From Erythrobacter sp. (GTDB lineage: Bacteria > Pseudomonadota > Alphaproteobacteria > Sphingomonadales > Sphingomonadaceae), in contig NZOF01000184.1 in NCBI GenBank assembly GCA_002695185.1, positions 1-27,080 on the forward strand: 27,080 nucleotides of DNA, given 5' to 3'. The notes beneath the pieces were generated by a model. The model was not told the origin of the DNA, did no database searches, and worked only from the letters and a program-made list of their open reading frames with translations. The stretch's first letter is position 1. Every line of letters starts with the position of its first letter. The position numbers were made by a program, and so were the translations under genes. Shown piece after piece: positions 26,892 to 27,080 of this stretch.

Positions 26892-27080
26892 TCAGGCTTC
26901 GACCACCTTCTGCTCGATTGCGCCGAAGATCGAATGGCCCTCGGCATCCTTCATCTCGACGCGGACGGTGTCGCCCGGTGCCATGAAGCGCGTCTTGGCT
27001 TCGCCTGTCGCGATGGTTTCGATCATGCGGATTTCCGCGATGCAGCTGTAGCCGAGGCCGCCTTCCGCCACCGGCTTGCC
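26892..27080 (-). CDS. fumarylacetoacetate hydrolase family protein (C-terminal 62 residues only)
   Basis: The last 62 residues of a - strand protein whose 5' part lies beyond the window. The sequence GLGYSCIAEIRMIETI, the ATGEAKTRFMAPGDTVRVEM segment and GHSIFGAIEQKV match the C-terminal end of fumarylacetoacetate hydrolase (FAH) family proteins, metal-dependent enzymes acting on C-C bonds of acyl-pyruvate or 2-keto-enol substrates. The frame and stop (TGA at 26892-26894 on the + strand read as TCA) are seen; the identity rests on recognising this short tail. The substrate cannot be determined. An imperfect hairpin (26846-26852 with 26879-26885) lies downstream of its stop, before the antiporter start. 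Confidence 0.7.
   Translation of the reverse strand, partial: GKPVAEGGLGYSCIAEIRMIETIATGEAKTRFMAPGDTVRVEMKDAEGHSIFGAIEQKVVEA

Noticed and set aside
1..27080. CRISPR arrays, insertion sequences, tRNA or rRNA genes
   Set aside because: No regularly spaced repeats, transposase motifs or cloverleaf-like sequences were found on either strand by reading.

Overview
The window looks like the chromosome of a moderately GC-rich alphaproteobacterium, most likely order Sphingomonadales and probably near Erythrobacteraceae. That placement is inference from remembered family resemblance: the dcw gene order, a GAPDH-free cell-wall block ending in a long acidic FtsZ, a SPOR protein after ftsZ, a YbjN-like protein, a Bax-inhibitor-1 protein starting MANWND, and a fused CysNC. 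No sequence search was run.

Positions 1-13260 hold the division and cell-wall (dcw) cluster, all on the + strand: murF (3' part only), mraY, murD, ftsW, murG, murC, murB, a possible 34-codon small ORF, ddl, ftsQ, ftsA and ftsZ. Most junctions from mraY to murB are 4-nt ATGA or GTGA overlaps, so the genes are probably translated in a coupled way. Together they make the UDP-MurNAc-pentapeptide, move it to the lipid carrier (MraY, MurG), polymerise it at the septum (FtsW) and build the Z-ring and its membrane link (FtsZ, FtsA, FtsQ). The only sizeable gaps are murB-ddl and ftsA-ftsZ; the latter may carry an ftsZ promoter.

Positions 13261-17945 hold envelope or unknown-function genes on the + strand: an exported TPR-like protein with two SPOR domains, a YbjN-domain protein, a seven-helix Bax-inhibitor-1 family protein with its own likely promoter and a clear intrinsic terminator, and a putative lipoprotein with a run of 14 prolines, also closed by a clear terminator.

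Positions 18146-20961 hold cysD and a cysN-cysC fusion, the sulfate-activation module that makes APS and then PAPS. Positions 20983-24289 hold acyl-CoA metabolism: a thiolase on the - strand diverging from a crotonase and an acyl-CoA dehydrogenase on the + strand, with an imperfect palindrome in the shared promoter region that may be a regulator site. Positions 24317-27080 are on the - strand: the C-terminal end of a fumarylacetoacetate-hydrolase family protein, a CPA1-type cation/proton antiporter without the usual C-terminal regulatory domain, and a translationally coupled membrane-anchored protein of unknown function.

No mobile element, CRISPR array, rRNA or tRNA was seen. Nothing here amounts to a clearly new multi-gene system. 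The points most worth checking are the small ORF inside the dcw overlap chain, the altered nucleotide-binding motifs of FtsA, the acidic FtsZ linker, the SPOR protein next to ftsZ, the antiporter plus unknown pair, the polyproline lipoprotein with its leader hairpin, and the thiolase/crotonase palindrome.
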